A DNA stretch of 64,000 nt from Ignavibacterium sp. (GCA_032027145.1 JAVSMP010000001.1:1144903-1208902), one strand, 5' to 3'. Counted from the stretch's first letter, positions 45,775 through 55,282 are shown. Translations and numbers: made by a program. The notes: a model not told the origin generated them from the letters alone.

Positions 45775-47097
45775 ATGAAGATTTTTACCGGATTTATTAT
45801 TGTTATCTCATCGGGCTGCTTTTTTATCTCCTGCCATAGTGAAGTAGTTTTTCCTGGCCCTGCTCTTGGATTAGGATTAAAAGCTCATACCTGTACTGAA
45901 GCATGGATTGAAATTCAAATTGGAAATAATGATAAGACTGATAATATTTATCTGAAAAAAGATGGTCAGATTATTAAAACAATAAGAATGGGTCAGTCGG
46001 ACAGTGTTATTTATTTTGATGACTTAATGCCGAACACAAGTTACAAGTTTGATGCGTTAACCTATGTTGATGGAAAAGAGTTAAACAGCAATCCACTAAT
46101 TTTTACAACGTTAGATACAACTAGTCATAACTTAATCTGGCAAACTTTTTCTTTTGGAGAGCATAGCAGCAGTGTGTTATATGAAGCAGCTATAATTAGT
46201 GAAAACAATATTTGGGCTGTTGGTGAAATCTATTTAAACGATTCACTTGGCAATCCAGATTTTGAGAAGTATAATGCTTTAAATTGGAATGGGTTGAGCT
46301 GGGATATGTATAGAATCCCATATACTTATCAAGGATCGGATTACAATCCGATTCAATCCGTTTGTGCTTTTAATGCTAATGATGTCTGGTTTGGCGGAAA
46401 TGGTATTATTCATTGGAATGGTACGGAATTTAAACCGGTAACAATTCCAAGCAGTGTTTGGGATGGCTATAGAATAAAAAAAATTTGGGGAAAAAGCAGC
46501 GATGATTTATATATTGTGGGCATTAAAGGAAGCATTGCTTATTACAACGGTAATAGCTGGTCAAAAATTGAAAGCGGCACTACATCTAATCTTATTGATA
46601 TCAGAGGTACACAAGATGGAAAAACAATTTGGGTTTGTGGTGTTAACAATGATCATGGAATTTCAACATTATTAAGAATTAAAAATGGTATTTCTCAAAT
46701 AGTATTTGAAGGCTCGAGCAATACACGGAACAACGGATATTATGTGGGACCAGTAAGCAGTCTTTGGTGCGATAATGATTACAGAGTTTTTTTAATGAAT
46801 TGGAGCGGAATTTGTTTACAAAGAAATTGTGATAAACTATTTTTAGAAAAACAGATTGCCACTTTTGGTAATTTAGGTTTGAGTATAGATGGTTCAGCTT
46901 ATAATAATGTTTTTACTTGTGGTCAAAGGTTTATTGGTCACTGGAATGGAGTTAGTTTTGTAAAATACGAGGAACTATCAGCTTCGCTAAGAACACTTAT
47001 GAGTATTAATACTAAATCTAATATCCTATGTTCAGTTGGTTTGGATTATAATGGACCAGTTTACTCTAAGGCAGCAATTATTTTAGGCAGGCAGTAA
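45775..47097 (+). CDS. Lipoprotein with FN3-like domain and propeller-like repeats
   Basis: A 440-residue lipoprotein (signal FIIVISSGCFFISC). Residues about 35-115 form an FN3-like beta sandwich (LMPNTSYKFDALTYVDG). The rest has repeated W-containing strands such as NIWAVGEIY, NDVWFGGNG, DDLYIVGI and TIWVCGV, typical of a beta-propeller. No catalytic residues are seen. It is probably on the cell surface or in the periplasm. It follows the amidase gene after 120 bp. Confidence 0.72.
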   Translation: MKIFTGFIIVISSGCFFISCHSEVVFPGPALGLGLKAHTCTEAWIEIQIGNNDKTDNIYLKKDGQIIKTIRMGQSDSVIYFDDLMPNTSYKFDALTYVDGKELNSNPLIFTTLDTTSHNLIWQTFSFGEHSSSVLYEAAIISENNIWAVGEIYLNDSLGNPDFEKYNALNWNGLSWDMYRIPYTYQGSDYNPIQSVCAFNANDVWFGGNGIIHWNGTEFKPVTIPSSVWDGYRIKKIWGKSSDDLYIVGIKGSIAYYNGNSWSKIESGTTSNLIDIRGTQDGKTIWVCGVNNDHGISTLLRIKNGISQIVFEGSSNTRNNGYYVGPVSSLWCDNDYRVFLMNWSGICLQRNCDKLFLEKQIATFGNLGLSIDGSAYNNVFTCGQRFIGHWNGVSFVKYEELSASLRTLMSINTKSNILCSVGLDYNGPVYSKAAIILGRQ

Positions 47098-47099
47098 GA

Positions 47100-47561
47100 T
47101 TAGTCAGAAACTCTTACTTCATTTGGCAATTCATTAATATCATCTGGCTTGATAGGGAAGTGTTGTGAAAGAATTTTTCCGGCTTGCTCAATTCCGTTGA
47201 TTATTCCTTTACAATATTCCTCTTGCTTAAAACTGTTTTTTATATCTTCAGCTATTTCATCCCAAACAGATTGTTTAACTTTTTCATTAATTCCTTTATC
47301 CGCAAGTATGCAGAACTCTTTTGCTTTAAAGATTATAAATATCAGTATTCCTGTTGCCTCTGCTGTTTTACCAATCTTTGCTGATACAAATTCCTTTTCT
47401 GCAAGTCTTCTTACAGATTTTGTCCTTTCTGACCAGCTTCGCTTTTCTTTAATAGTAATTACAATCTCACCGGAGGTTTTCTTTTCAATCTCTCCAATTA
47501 TTGTAGATATACTTTTCAGTTCTTCTTCACTTAAGTATTTATAGATAAAATTCTTTGACAT
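47100..47561 (-). CDS. TPM-domain protein
   Basis: A 153-residue protein covered by a TPM domain. The features are EKKTSGEIVITIKEKRSW, ATGILIFIIFKAKEFCILAD and the C-terminal GIINGIEQAGKILSQHFP. Related domains occur in YgcG-like proteins and plant TLP18.3 phosphatase. There is no obvious signal peptide or transmembrane helix outside the short hydrophobic ILIFIIF, so this is a cytoplasmic or peripheral form. It is convergent with the lipoprotein gene, with 2 bp between stops. Confidence 0.8.
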   Translation of the reverse strand: MSKNFIYKYLSEEELKSISTIIGEIEKKTSGEIVITIKEKRSWSERTKSVRRLAEKEFVSAKIGKTAEATGILIFIIFKAKEFCILADKGINEKVKQSVWDEIAEDIKNSFKQEEYCKGIINGIEQAGKILSQHFPIKPDDINELPNEVRVSD

Positions 47562-47749
47562 TTTATATAATTCAAAATCTTCGTTTCAAAATTCAAAAGT
47601 ATTAGGTTAAAATCAAATTGAAAAAATGGAAGAAAAAAAGACTTATTGAAGACAGAAAGAAAAGGAGTTCTATGGAAAAATTATTCGGAGGTTAAATGTT
47701 GAATAACAAGATATCAAAACTTTGTCTAACTATTATATGTTTTTAATTC

Positions 47750-47781
47750 ACGTCACGCTTCGAATACTCTTAGCGTGACAG
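47750..47781. repeat. Palindromic dispersed-type repeat
   Basis: GTCACGCT (47752-47759) and AGCGTGAC (47772-47779) flank a TTCGAATACTCTT-like loop. The reverse complement resembles the TGTCA...TGAG...TCGAAG...TGACA elements found scattered in Bacteroidota intergenic regions. A second, differing copy lies at 53597-53630. It has no strong U-tract and may act as a weak terminator. Confidence 0.45.
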
Positions 47782-47817
47782 TTAAGATTATCTTTGAGAC
47801 GATTTGAGATTAAAAAA

Positions 47818-48621
47818 TTATTTTTTCAATACAGTGATATTACCACCTGAGGTTATCGCAACTAACGGATTTCCGCCTTTATTAATATTTGCATCAATTT
47901 TAGTATCACTAAGTTTTATAACTTCATTTAAAGTTAAATTACAATCAATGTCGCCGCCTGATGTTTTTAATTCTGCTTTAGCGTTAAAATCAGCCGGAAG
48001 TTTAATATCAATATCCCCGCCGCTTGTTTTTAATTCGATACCTTGATTGAAACCAGTGTATTCTAATTCAATATCTCCACCTGAAGTATTTGCATCAATC
48101 TTTGCATTATTGCAGAAAAGATTTATATCTCCGCCAGAAGTTCTGGCTGAGAAATTTCCCTCGAATCTATCGCCCCAGATATCACCACCGGATGTCTTTA
48201 ATTTAATATCACCATTAACACCAGCTACTTTAATGTCTCCGCCGGAAGTATTTGCATAAACATTAAAACTGGAAGGAACTTTAATTTCAAACTTCAGATT
48301 AATACTAGAAAACCAGTTCCAGCCGCTTTTTCTTTCTGCTTCAATTGTTACCTCTTCAGATGTTGCATTAAAAGAAAAATCAAATTTTTCCTCAACATTT
48401 TTGTTACCAAGAACTTTAACATACACTTCAGCTTTGTTCCAGGGAGTAATTTGTATATCTCCGCTGCTTGTATTCAATAAAATCTTTTTGCCAGCCGCGA
48501 TATTAAATGACTTTTCTTTGATCACTCTTTCATCACCATATCTTAAACTTGCAAAGGAGAAATTAAGAGCAGTGACACTCAATAGAATTATTGCTGTTAT
48601 TGCTTTAATGTTGGATTTCAT
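47818..48621 (-). CDS. DUF4097-family secreted repeat protein
   Basis: A 267-residue protein with a signal peptide. From residue about 50 it carries eight copies of a TSGGDI-type turn (one SSGDI, six SGGDI, one SGGNI), spaced roughly 15-22 residues in the main block. This makes a right-handed beta-helix or solenoid, as in DUF4097 adhesin-like proteins. The function is unknown; surface or periplasmic. The ribosome site AGGAG precedes the ATG. Confidence 0.85.
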   Translation of the reverse strand: MKSNIKAITAIILLSVTALNFSFASLRYGDERVIKEKSFNIAAGKKILLNTSSGDIQITPWNKAEVYVKVLGNKNVEEKFDFSFNATSEEVTIEAERKSGWNWFSSINLKFEIKVPSSFNVYANTSGGDIKVAGVNGDIKLKTSGGDIWGDRFEGNFSARTSGGDINLFCNNAKIDANTSGGDIELEYTGFNQGIELKTSGGDIDIKLPADFNAKAELKTSGGDIDCNLTLNEVIKLSDTKIDANINKGGNPLVAITSGGNITVLKK

Positions 48622-48784
48622 GTTTATCTCCTGATTTTTTTACTGATCAAAAGTAAGATTTAACAATTAGCAGAAGAACAAATTATTTGTAACCGGCAAT
48701 ATTATCTGACTAAAGGAAACAGGGACAGATAATTCAGATTGATATTATTGGCTGTTTTATTATCAGAAGAATTTGATATTAGAT

Positions 48785-49165
48785 TTAATTATTTTCTTTC
48801 GTGATATCTGATGAAGAAACGAATCCAATAACCCCGTGAGTTAACAAGAAAAATGGAAGGATTAAAATAAATAAATCTTTAACAGGAGGCAGCTTTGATT
48901 GATAAGCAGGAATAAACTGAATACTAATGATAATCAGGATTAACATTATAAAAATAATACTTAAACTATTAGATAAAACTTTGTAAAATATTTTAAAATA
49001 AGCTTCAGGATTTTTGATTTCTTCTTTTTTCATTAAAACAGGGCGCAAGGCAATTAAAGCAAGCGCTGTTATTCCTTTAGGTCCCATCAATGCAATTGAA
49101 ATAATTGTGGTAAAGCCGACAAATATTTCCATCAAAAACGCAAGGCGAAGATTCTTATATTTCAT
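48785..49165 (-). CDS. Small membrane protein
   Basis: A 126-residue protein with four hydrophobic helices: FLMEIFVGFTTIISIALMG near the start, GITALALIALRPVLM, SLSIIFIMLILIIISIQF and FILILPFFLLTHGVIGFV. No family is recognised. The ATG (49165) lies inside the end of the receiver/ATP-grasp gene, overlapping by 11 bp, so it is probably translated after it. A role with that protein is possible but unproven. Confidence 0.55.
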   Translation of the reverse strand: MKYKNLRLAFLMEIFVGFTTIISIALMGPKGITALALIALRPVLMKKEEIKNPEAYFKIFYKVLSNSLSIIFIMLILIIISIQFIPAYQSKLPPVKDLFILILPFFLLTHGVIGFVSSSDITKENN

Positions 49166-52160
49166 TAAATCTGACCCCGGGTTTATAAATTATTCCGCGG
49201 TTTTCATGTCCGTTCATCCTTACAGTAATTGGCTGATCAAATCTGAGATGTCTTGTATAAATCATCTCCTCTGAAGCGTTTTGTTCAGAGAGCCATTGCC
49301 AATCAATAAATGAATTGTTATCAGTATTCACAGTAAAATATCCAACCCTAAACGAAGTTAAGTTCTGAAAAAAGTGAGAGCCTTGTGATGGTTCAACGGC
49401 AAAATCTTTAAAGCTGGATTCCACAATAACCGAAGCACCAGATATTTGATCCCACTTTACCGGGATTCCGAGCCAAGGATCAAGCGTGCCCCATCTGCCG
49501 ACTCCAAATAAAATATAAGGTCTTTTTTCAGAAAGAAGTTTTGCGTTCAACTTACTAATTTCCAAAACTACCTCGTTACTTTTTGCACGATTAAATTTTT
49601 CATAATCAACAACAATAATATCCATTAAGCCTGTAACAGCTCCATTGCCAAGCACCTGTGTGCTGTAACAAATTGTTTCATCTTTTTTTATTTCACCTAT
49701 TACCAGTTCTTCACTTTCACGGCTAAGAATCATTGGTCTCATCTGAAGCATTGCAAACTCTTTCCTTTCGCCAGCAGGTACTTCCAGATTAACTGCAAAT
49801 TCAATTTCGATCGGAGTGCCCATTCCCCATGAACCAAAATCAAGAAGCAGATCAAGAATTTCGGGTAAAGGAAAAAGTTTGTGCTTAAGTATTGGTGCAA
49901 ATGTAACTACTCTTATACCATCGCGTGAAAGTCCATCAAAAACTGCTTCATCTTCAGATGAATAAGTTGAACCAACAGAGAATAAAGTTCCGTCTTTCTC
50001 AGAATCGGATAAATCATAACTTCTGACGAGCTGGTCTTCTATGCTTTCCGGATGATGCTCAAGTTTTTTGTTCAGATCAAGTGCATAGAATTTTTGCTGA
50101 GCAGTTTTTAATGTTTCCTTAGTTGAAAAAAACTGAAGCATGTGTTTTGGATATTTTGGACAAAACCTTATACAATTACCGCCATCAACAACTGTTTTTC
50201 CGAGACCAAGAGCTGCCTGTGCAATTCCATCACCTGGCTTTTGTGGTCCGGTTGGATAAAAATTATATGACTTTGCGACGCCTGCAAAATCCGGATAAAA
50301 TCTCTCCTGTCGTTTTGCGCCAACTAATCTTTGCACTACCACAGCCATCTTTTCTTCTTCTAATCGGTATGGTGATGATTTTATATAATCCTTTGCTCTT
50401 AAATGAAAAGTTGAAGCATATACACTTTTTATTGATTGAAGCAATTCATCTAATCTAATCTCAATATCCGGATTGCTGTTGGGTATCATATAAGTTTCGT
50501 AAACTCCTGCAAACGGCAGAAACTGTGAATCTTCCAATAGACTTGATGAACGCACAGCAAGCGGGCAATGTGTTATCTCCAAAAACTCTCTAAGTTTATT
50601 TGTTATTTCTTCGGGAAAGATTTTTGAATCTACAAACTTTTGTGTTAAGGTTAAATCATCAATTTCTGTAATTGCAAAATTTTCGAGTTTGTTATCTGTG
50701 ATAAAATGATCAAAGACATCTGTACCAATAACAATTGCCGAAGGTACGCTGATTTCCACCCCATCAAACTTATGCTTAAGGTTATAATTTGTAAGCAGTA
50801 TATTTATAAAGCCCAGTCCTCTTGCTTTACCGCCTAATGAGCCTCCGCCAATTCTTGCGAAACTATTTTTGGTATCGAAAATATCTTTATTGAAATCCAG
50901 AATAATTCCGCTTTGCTGTAGTTTTCTGTACTCCTGAAGTGAAGTCAGCAGTCTGTCACGCAATCCTTGCACTGATCCAAAATCTGTAACTTTGTGAGGT
51001 CTTAATTCATGTGCAAGATAAAATTCAGTTCTTGCTTTGAGCCATTTAGAAAAATGATTTCTTGAGGCATGGTAAACAAGACTTTCATCCGGAATTCGTT
51101 TCAACGCTTCTTCTAACTGTGATAAATTTGAAGCTCTGAAAACTTCCTTTCCATCATTGTTTATAAAAATAAAATCACCAAAACCAAAATTTTGAAGCAT
51201 GAACTCTCTTAATTCCTGAAGTAATCTTGGTGAGTTTTTGTGGACGAATGCCGCATCTATCTGATAGGCTTTTTCGCGGAAGCTGTCATCGCTTGATTGA
51301 AGTAAAATCGGTATGTCCTTATGCTGTGCTTTTACTGCACGGGCAAATTTAATTCCAGCTTCAGGATCTTTAACTCCGTTATGCTTAAAATTTATATCGA
51401 GAATTAAACCAAGTACGTCTTGTTGATATTTTTCATAATACGACCATGCATCTTCGTAATTTGTGCAAAGTAAAATTTTAGGACGTGCACGCATACGCAA
51501 AAATTTATGTGTAAGATTTATGCCTTCTTTTATCAGCCGCTGTGATTGTTTAAATACTTCTGTATAAATTATCGGAAGGTAAGATGAATAAAATTTTATA
51601 TTATCTTCCACTACGATTATCGATTGAACCCCTATATTTTTTGTATCGTTTTCAACATTGACTCTATCCTCGATATATTTAACAATTCCTATTAATAAAC
51701 GGTAATCGCCGTTCCAGATAAAAATTCGTTCAAAAATCGAAGTATCATAATTAGTTGTTAATTCTTTTCTTTCACGGTTATCATAAGCAAGCAAAACAAT
51801 CGGCAGGTTTATGCCTGATTTTCTAACCATTCTTGCAAACTTTACAACGTGCATATCCTCTATATGTAAAGTAGTAATTATAAGATCAAACGTATTTTCG
51901 GTACTAAGCATTTCCAAAGCTTCTTCACCTGTGGTAACATGGATAAGTTCAGGTGCAAAACTCAAGTTAAGAGATTGATATTCTTCCCGCACCAATTCAT
52001 AAAGTCGTCCATCTTCTTCAAACAAGTAATTATCATAAATGCTGGAAACTAAAAGAATCTCGCGGATTTTATACCGCATTAGCTTCTGGAATTTTTTTAC
52101 TCTCGAATTTAATACATCTTCAAAACTGTGCTGTTTAACTTTAGATGATCTGTTCTCCAT
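49155..52160 (-). CDS. Receiver-domain protein with PEP/pyruvate-binding (PPDK-type ATP-grasp) domain
   Basis: A 1001-residue cytoplasmic protein. Two receiver-like domains lead: the first (about 35-165) lacks the acceptor Asp (FDLIITTLHI), while the second (about 175-325) keeps it in LGLILDINF. The C-terminal half resembles the PPDK/PEP-synthase nucleotide-binding domain: IGGGSLGGKARGLGFINIL, CPLAVRSSSLLEDSQFLPFAG and EIEFAVN. No phospho-His GGxTSHAA domain or TIM-barrel domain is seen, so normal PEP synthesis is unlikely. It may be a signalling phosphotransferase or a PEP-binding enzyme. A small membrane gene overlaps its end. Confidence 0.8.
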   Translation of the reverse strand: MENRSSKVKQHSFEDVLNSRVKKFQKLMRYKIREILLVSSIYDNYLFEEDGRLYELVREEYQSLNLSFAPELIHVTTGEEALEMLSTENTFDLIITTLHIEDMHVVKFARMVRKSGINLPIVLLAYDNRERKELTTNYDTSIFERIFIWNGDYRLLIGIVKYIEDRVNVENDTKNIGVQSIIVVEDNIKFYSSYLPIIYTEVFKQSQRLIKEGINLTHKFLRMRARPKILLCTNYEDAWSYYEKYQQDVLGLILDINFKHNGVKDPEAGIKFARAVKAQHKDIPILLQSSDDSFREKAYQIDAAFVHKNSPRLLQELREFMLQNFGFGDFIFINNDGKEVFRASNLSQLEEALKRIPDESLVYHASRNHFSKWLKARTEFYLAHELRPHKVTDFGSVQGLRDRLLTSLQEYRKLQQSGIILDFNKDIFDTKNSFARIGGGSLGGKARGLGFINILLTNYNLKHKFDGVEISVPSAIVIGTDVFDHFITDNKLENFAITEIDDLTLTQKFVDSKIFPEEITNKLREFLEITHCPLAVRSSSLLEDSQFLPFAGVYETYMIPNSNPDIEIRLDELLQSIKSVYASTFHLRAKDYIKSSPYRLEEEKMAVVVQRLVGAKRQERFYPDFAGVAKSYNFYPTGPQKPGDGIAQAALGLGKTVVDGGNCIRFCPKYPKHMLQFFSTKETLKTAQQKFYALDLNKKLEHHPESIEDQLVRSYDLSDSEKDGTLFSVGSTYSSEDEAVFDGLSRDGIRVVTFAPILKHKLFPLPEILDLLLDFGSWGMGTPIEIEFAVNLEVPAGERKEFAMLQMRPMILSRESEELVIGEIKKDETICYSTQVLGNGAVTGLMDIIVVDYEKFNRAKSNEVVLEISKLNAKLLSEKRPYILFGVGRWGTLDPWLGIPVKWDQISGASVIVESSFKDFAVEPSQGSHFFQNLTSFRVGYFTVNTDNNSFIDWQWLSEQNASEEMIYTRHLRFDQPITVRMNGHENRGIIYKPGVRFNEI

Positions 52161-52391
52161 AATACTTTCGGATGAGAATGTTTAATTGATAACTAAAATA
52201 TAATAATTAGTTAATTAGAATTCAGTAACACTTTATTGAAATACTATAATAAGAGTATAAAGAAAAATTGTTGATAAATTCATCCCGAACTGTTTTTGAA
52301 ATCATAACAACAAGATTCTGAAATATTCCGCCTTAACAGACAGAATGATATCCCTTGCTTTTTTCTGATAATAGTATTTGATGGACTAAGT

Positions 52392-53474
52392 TTAACTATG
52401 TCTTACAGAAATTATATCGCCATCTTTAACAACATAATCTTTTCCTTCAAGCCGCCACTTGCCGATGTCCTTTGCTTTTGCAAACGAGCCTGCTTCAACA
52501 AAATCATCGTAGTGCACAACTTCTGCACGGATAAACTTTTTATAAAAATCTGTATGGATTTCTCCTGCGGCTTCTTGTGCAGTCATTCCTTTTTTTATCG
52601 TCCAGGCACGGCACTCGTCTTCACCAACAGTTAAAAATGATTGCAAACCAAGCAGATCATAAGCTTCTCTGATCAGCTTATTCAGAGCAGATTCTGTAAT
52701 TCCATAATCACTCATAAAGACCAGTGCATCTTCATCAGAAAGATCCGCCATTTCTTTTTCAATCTGCCCAAAGAATGATAGCGCTTTTGTGTTATGCCCG
52801 AGCTTATGTTTTACAAGTTCGTTCATATATTTTTCTGTATCGTTTACCTGACTTTCACCAAAGTTTAAAGCAATCAGCATAGGCTTGATGGACAAAAGCT
52901 GGTAAGTTTTTAATATCAGCAGATCTTCTTTGGGAAAATGATGATCACGCAAAGGTTTTTCTTCCTGCAAAAGTTCGTTGCACTTTTCAAGCACCGGGAC
53001 TTCACGCTTTAATTTTTCATCCTGAGTTTTCAGGATTTGCTTTTTAATCGTTTCAAGTCTTTTCTCAACAATTGCCAGATCGGATAAAATAAATTCGGTT
53101 TCAAATGAATTAATATCGCGCATCATATTTATAGAACCATCAGGATGAGGAACAGCATCGTTATCAAATAATCTTACAACCTGAACCAGTGCATCATTTG
53201 TTTTAACTTTTGCTAAAAAATTTCCTGTAAACTGTGTGGAGCCTGAATCACCTTTTTGCAGACCGACAACATCAACAAATTCAATTATGGCATTAACTTT
53301 TTTCTTTGGGTTAAACATCTCGGTTAATTTATCTAATCGTGTATCAGGTACTTTTACAACAGCCTGATGAGATTCTGATTTTGCCAATTCAGATGGATCG
53401 AAATGTGTTTTTGTTATTGTTTGAAAGAGAGTTGATTTTCCTGTAAACGGCAATCCAACAATTCCTATTTGCAT
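52392..53474 (-). CDS. YchF/OLA1-type GTP/ATPase
   Basis: A 360-residue cytoplasmic P-loop nucleotidase of the Obg/YchF group. It opens GIVGLPFTGKSTLFQTI. The G3-like switch is FVDVVGLQKGD, and the C-terminal TGS-like domain is ECRAWTIKKGMTAQEAAG...ISVRHS. YchF proteins bind ribosomes and prefer ATP. The P-loop departs from the family's GLPNVGKST (Asn-Val replaced by Phe-Thr), which may affect nucleotide binding. GAGG upstream supports the ATG. Confidence 0.88.
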   Translation of the reverse strand: MQIGIVGLPFTGKSTLFQTITKTHFDPSELAKSESHQAVVKVPDTRLDKLTEMFNPKKKVNAIIEFVDVVGLQKGDSGSTQFTGNFLAKVKTNDALVQVVRLFDNDAVPHPDGSINMMRDINSFETEFILSDLAIVEKRLETIKKQILKTQDEKLKREVPVLEKCNELLQEEKPLRDHHFPKEDLLILKTYQLLSIKPMLIALNFGESQVNDTEKYMNELVKHKLGHNTKALSFFGQIEKEMADLSDEDALVFMSDYGITESALNKLIREAYDLLGLQSFLTVGEDECRAWTIKKGMTAQEAAGEIHTDFYKKFIRAEVVHYDDFVEAGSFAKAKDIGKWRLEGKDYVVKDGDIISVRHS

Positions 53475-53868
53475 TTATTCCTCTTAGTTCTTTTTTCTTA
53501 ATGATTATATGCAAATATACAAAGATTCTCTGCTTAGTTTTGTTTAACCTTTGTTCTCTGATGTCGTGATGAGCCTGTCCGGGTGTAACTTTTACTTTGA
53601 ATGTCAGTCTTCGATAAGTTTAGACTGACAAATTAAATTGCTCTTCGTCTTTCTTGACATTCAAAATATCAAATTTTATCTTGCGGTAGAAATTAAAACA
53701 ATAAAATCTTGAACAAAGAACTTACATATAACAACTTTTCATTTACTGCTAATCATACCTGGCCTTGGCGCCGCTAATCTTTTACATACTCTAAAAATCC
53801 GTTACATTTTTTAACACTTAGTTAACACTAATTATCTATTCAATAATTTATTATATAAGGAGTGCTCT
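53475..53868. other. 394-bp divergent intergenic region with palindromic repeat
   Basis: The region separates the starts of the YchF-like gene and trpB2 and must hold both promoters. It contains a palindromic element at 53597-53630 and a degenerate GAGCCTGTCCGGGTG piece nearby. No RNA gene or extra coding frame is supported. The trpB2 ribosome site AAGGAG lies at its end. Confidence 0.5.
53597..53630. repeat. Palindromic dispersed-type repeat, second copy
   Basis: TGTCAGTC and GACTGACA surround a TTCGATAAGTTTA loop. It shares the layout (GTCA arm, TTCGA, TTAG-like inner end, TGAC arm) with the element at 47750-47781, but the arm bases differ in compensating ways. It looks like a member of a scattered intergenic repeat family. 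Confidence 0.45.
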
Positions 53869-55236
53869 ATGAGTGCATCAAAAAAGATTCTGTTAGATGA
53901 ATCCGAAATACCGCAAAACTATTACAACATTCAGGCTGATATGCCTAATCCAATGCTTCCGCCGCTACATCCCGGAACAAAGCAGCCAATTGGTCCGCAG
54001 GATCTTGCTGCATTATTTCCAATGGAATTAATTAAACAGGAAGTATCACAGGAAAGATATATTGAAATTCCGGATGAGATAAGAAAAATTTATAAACTTT
54101 ATCGCCCAACTCCGCTTTACCGTGCTTTTGAATTAGAAAAAGCATTAGACACACCAGCCAAAATTTATTATAAGTATGAAGGTGTAAGTCCTGCAGGATC
54201 ACACAAACCAAATACTGCGATTGCTCAGGCATATTATAACAAGCAGGAAGGTATCAAAGGGTTGACAACCGAAACTGGTGCAGGGCAATGGGGCAGTGCA
54301 TTAAGTTTTGCTTGCCACAAGTTTGGATTAAGCTGCGAAATATATATGGTAAAGATAAGTTATGATCAGAAACCTTACAGAAAAGTTATGATGAATACGT
54401 GGGGCGCTACTGTAATTGCCTCACCAAGCAGGAATACAAATTCAGGCAGATCAATTTTAGAACAAGATCCAAATTCTCCCGGCAGCTTAGGTATTGCAAT
54501 TTCTGAAGCAGTCGAGAGAGCTGCATCCACTGAAGGGATAAATTATGCTTTGGGTAGTGTGCTGAATCATGTTCTGCTTCATCAAACTATAATTGGGCAG
54601 GAGGCAATAAAGCAATTAGAGATGACAGGAGATTTTCCGGATATTGTTGTTGCACCGTTTGGCGGCGGGTCAAACTTCGCAGGAATCGCTTTTCCATTCT
54701 TGCGATATAATTTTCAGGAAGGAAAAAATGTTCGCTGTATTGCTGTTGAACCTGCATCCTGTCCTAAACTTACAAAGGGAGAATTCAGATATGACTTTGG
54801 CGATACAGTTGGATTAACTCCGCTTATTCCAATGTACACACTCGGTCATACATTCGTTCCGGAACCAATTCACGCTGGCGGATTAAGATATCACGGAGCT
54901 GGTGCAATTATAAGTCAGCTATTAAAAGATAAACTGATTGAAGCATCTGCTATTCCGCAATTAGAATGTTTTGAAGCAGGAGTTAAGTTTGCTCAGACCG
55001 AAGGAATCATTCCTGCACCAGAAGCTACACACGGAATTGCTCAAGTTATCCGCGAAGCACAAAAAGCTAAGGTTGAAGGAAAACAAAAAACTATTTTATT
55101 TAATCTTTGCGGACACGGTTACTTTGATATGGGGGCTTATCAGGCTTACTTTAATGGGGAATTAGTTGATCACGAATTAACAGAAGAAGAACTTTATTCT
55201 GCATTACGAGAATTAGATACACCGGTTTCTGTTTAG
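53869..55236 (+). CDS. trpB2: TrpB-like tryptophan synthase beta (TrpB2 type)
   Basis: A 455-residue pyridoxal-phosphate enzyme. The TrpB2 features are the long N terminus before RPTPLYRAFELEKAL, the PLP lysine in SPAGSHKPNTAIAQAY, the phosphate-binding GGGSNFAGIAFPFL and the C-terminal LFNLCGHGYFDMGAYQ. TrpB2 makes tryptophan from indole and serine and often acts without TrpA. No other trp gene is near. AAGGAG precedes the ATG. A strong terminator follows. Confidence 0.93.
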   Translation: MSASKKILLDESEIPQNYYNIQADMPNPMLPPLHPGTKQPIGPQDLAALFPMELIKQEVSQERYIEIPDEIRKIYKLYRPTPLYRAFELEKALDTPAKIYYKYEGVSPAGSHKPNTAIAQAYYNKQEGIKGLTTETGAGQWGSALSFACHKFGLSCEIYMVKISYDQKPYRKVMMNTWGATVIASPSRNTNSGRSILEQDPNSPGSLGIAISEAVERAASTEGINYALGSVLNHVLLHQTIIGQEAIKQLEMTGDFPDIVVAPFGGGSNFAGIAFPFLRYNFQEGKNVRCIAVEPASCPKLTKGEFRYDFGDTVGLTPLIPMYTLGHTFVPEPIHAGGLRYHGAGAIISQLLKDKLIEASAIPQLECFEAGVKFAQTEGIIPAPEATHGIAQVIREAQKAKVEGKQKTILFNLCGHGYFDMGAYQAYFNGELVDHELTEEELYSALRELDTPVSV

Positions 55237-55248
55237 TTATTATTTTAT

Positions 55249-55282
55249 AGATGACATCTTTTAAAAAGATGTCATCTTTCTA
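55249..55282 (+). terminator. Rho-independent terminator of trpB2
   Basis: AGATGACATCTTTT (55249-55262) pairs with AAAAGATGTCATCT (55264-55277) in a near-perfect 14-pair inverted repeat (with some inner pairs forming the loop). TTCTATT follows. It lies 12 bp after the trpB2 stop. Confidence 0.75.

Noticed and set aside
47804-48259. Plus-strand frames rich in SPPEVF repeats
   Set aside because: They are the reverse complement of the TSGGDI repeats of the DUF4097 gene, which has a signal peptide and a ribosome site. The plus-strand repeats are an artefact.
47818-48300. Possible CRISPR-like repetition
   Set aside because: The periodic DNA comes from the coding repeats of a protein. Spacing is by codons, with no unique spacers and no cas genes.
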